Origin: Flavobacterium limicola
Lineage (GTDB): Bacteria; Bacteroidota; Bacteroidia; Flavobacteriales; Flavobacteriaceae
Direction: 5' to 3'
DNA length: 64,000 bases
Assembly (NCBI RefSeq): GCF_003634755.1
Contig: NZ_RBXA01000001.1
Span: 744,001-808,000, forward strand
In this document: piece by piece, positions 63,139 through 64,000 of the stretch
Layout of the letters: every line of letters starts with the position of its first letter
How positions within the stretch are numbered: position 1 is the stretch's first letter
The notes under the pieces: generated by a model
What the model saw: the letters and a program-made list of their open reading frames with translations, nothing else
Told to the model about the DNA's origin: nothing
Databases searched by the model: none
Position numbers and translations under genes: made by a program

Positions 63139-64000
63139 ATGACTATAAAAACTAAATTATTCTTAATCTTACCTTTAATTGGTATGTTAAGTTGTGGTAA
63201 AGCAAAAAATGAAGAAAAAGGATCAGAAGATAAAGCATCGTCTGTGTCTGTTACAATAAAGGGAAGTGATACTGTTTTGCCATTAGCACAGAAAGAGGCT
63301 GAGGAAATGATGAAAACTAATCCAGATGTCAGTGTTACTATAGTAGGAGGAGGAACAGGAGTTGGTATCACTGCACTTTTAGATGGAACTACGGATATCG
63401 CAATGGCTTCAAGAGAGTTGAAAACAGAAGAAAAATTAAAATTTTCTGAAGCAAAAAAAGAAATTGAAACAGTAACTATTGCTTTTGACGCTTTAGCGGT
63501 AATTGTTAATCCTGCTAATAAAGTAGGACAATTAACACGTGAGCAATTAGAAAAAATATATACGGGACAAATCAAAAACTGGAAAGAAGTAGGTGGAGAA
63601 GATGCTAAAATTGTCGCCTATTCCAGAGAATCTTCCTCAGGAACCTATGAGTTCTTCAAAGAAGAAGTAATGGATAAGAAAAATTATGCATCTGATATCT
63701 TGAGTATGCCAGCTACTGGAGCTATTGTTCAGGCGGTAAGTCAAACAAAAGGAGCTATCGGATATGTTGGACTGGCTTATGAAACTAATGAAGTGAAACA
63801 ACTTTCTGTTTCTTATGATCAAGGAAAGACTTTTGTTGCTCCAAGTGTAGCTTCTGCAAAAGATAAAAGCTATCCTATCTCCAGACCATTGTTCTATATT
63901 TTTGATAAAGCAAATGCTGCAAAAGTAAAAACAGTTGTTGATTATGCTTTGTCTCCTGAAGGTCAAAAGAATGTTTCTGAAGTAGGTTATGTACCGTTAA
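63139..64000 (+). CDS. pstS: Phosphate ABC transporter substrate-binding protein (partial)
   Basis: The first 287 residues; the gene runs off the window end, probably only a few codons short of its stop (the last residues read E-V-G-Y-V-P-L). Lipoprotein signal M-T-I-K-T-K...I-G-M-L-S-C (lipid Cys 20). The phosphate-binding fold shows G-S-D-T-V near 48, G-G-G-T-G near 75, A-S-R-E near 97, and Y-S-R-E-S-S-S-G-T-Y near 161, all ligand-contacting regions of PstS. It feeds phosphate to PstCAB, presumably encoded just beyond. Confidence 0.93.
   Translation, partial: MTIKTKLFLILPLIGMLSCGKAKNEEKGSEDKASSVSVTIKGSDTVLPLAQKEAEEMMKTNPDVSVTIVGGGTGVGITALLDGTTDIAMASRELKTEEKLKFSEAKKEIETVTIAFDALAVIVNPANKVGQLTREQLEKIYTGQIKNWKEVGGEDAKIVAYSRESSSGTYEFFKEEVMDKKNYASDILSMPATGAIVQAVSQTKGAIGYVGLAYETNEVKQLSVSYDQGKTFVAPSVASAKDKSYPISRPLFYIFDKANAAKVKTVVDYALSPEGQKNVSEVGYVPL

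Overview
The window comes from a member of the Flavobacteriaceae and most resembles Flavobacterium. The DNA is AT-rich. Several genes have the Bacteroidetes -7 promoter element TAnnTTTG. Two proteins carry type IX secretion (T9SS) C-terminal signals. There is a TonB-dependent receptor with a carboxypeptidase-like plug extension, and families largely confined to Bacteroidetes are present (DUF5686, DUF4271, DUF3098, DUF4296, LuxE-like acyl-protein synthetase). No rRNA operon, CRISPR array, integrase or intact transposase was seen.

Layout. 1-5.5 kb: FAD oxidoreductase, monofunctional transglycosylase, LpxR-like protein, tRNA-Ala(GGC), crotonase, QueD/PTPS and LpxH. 5.5-17.2 kb, mostly minus strand: MFS transporter and recJ; HopJ-family protein and amine oxidase; rsmI; thymidine kinase (plus strand); a HigBA-type toxin-antitoxin pair; rpoN; asnS. 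17.4-21.2 kb: a 1275-residue T9SS type B surface protein. 21.8-30.1 kb: a short SpoU methyltransferase, an RND/MMPL exporter, a Kef-type antiporter, an SMR (SugE/Gdx-like) exporter and a DUF5686 outer-membrane protein.

30.2-33.86 kb is a small accessory island. It lies exactly at the 3' end of frr, between the intact gene and a second, diverged copy of the last ~72 bp of frr. It holds lipoprotein genes, a truncated Tae4-like amidase effector overlapping a lipoprotein that looks like its immunity protein, a MITE-like inverted-repeat element, and a HEXXH lipoprotein. The HEXXH gene starts with a (AAAC)8 tetranucleotide tract that puts the good start codon out of frame, and it has a second frameshift downstream. 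This is the most unusual part of the window.

33.9-54.8 kb is mostly housekeeping: frr-pyrH, patatin, a thioredoxin-like protein, truB-uppP-DUF3098-ftsX, leuS with an unusual internal insertion, an alpha/beta hydrolase with an ECF sigma factor and a membrane protein, a zinc peptidase, an Lrp regulator, hemD-DUF4271, glycosyltransferase-pyrC-DUF4296, an epimerase, tyrS and a LuxE-like protein.

54.9-64 kb looks like a phosphate-acquisition cluster: a small T9SS protein, a beta-helix lipoprotein, a TonB receptor, PhoB-PhoR, a phosphate-selective porin and PstS (cut by the window end). The porin and pstS promoters share tandem TAAC/TAAT half-sites 11 bp apart, at the same distance from a -7 TTTG, which suggests a Bacteroidetes Pho box. 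At least four copies of a dispersed palindromic repeat (~80-110 bp) lie in intergenic regions of the first 22 kb.
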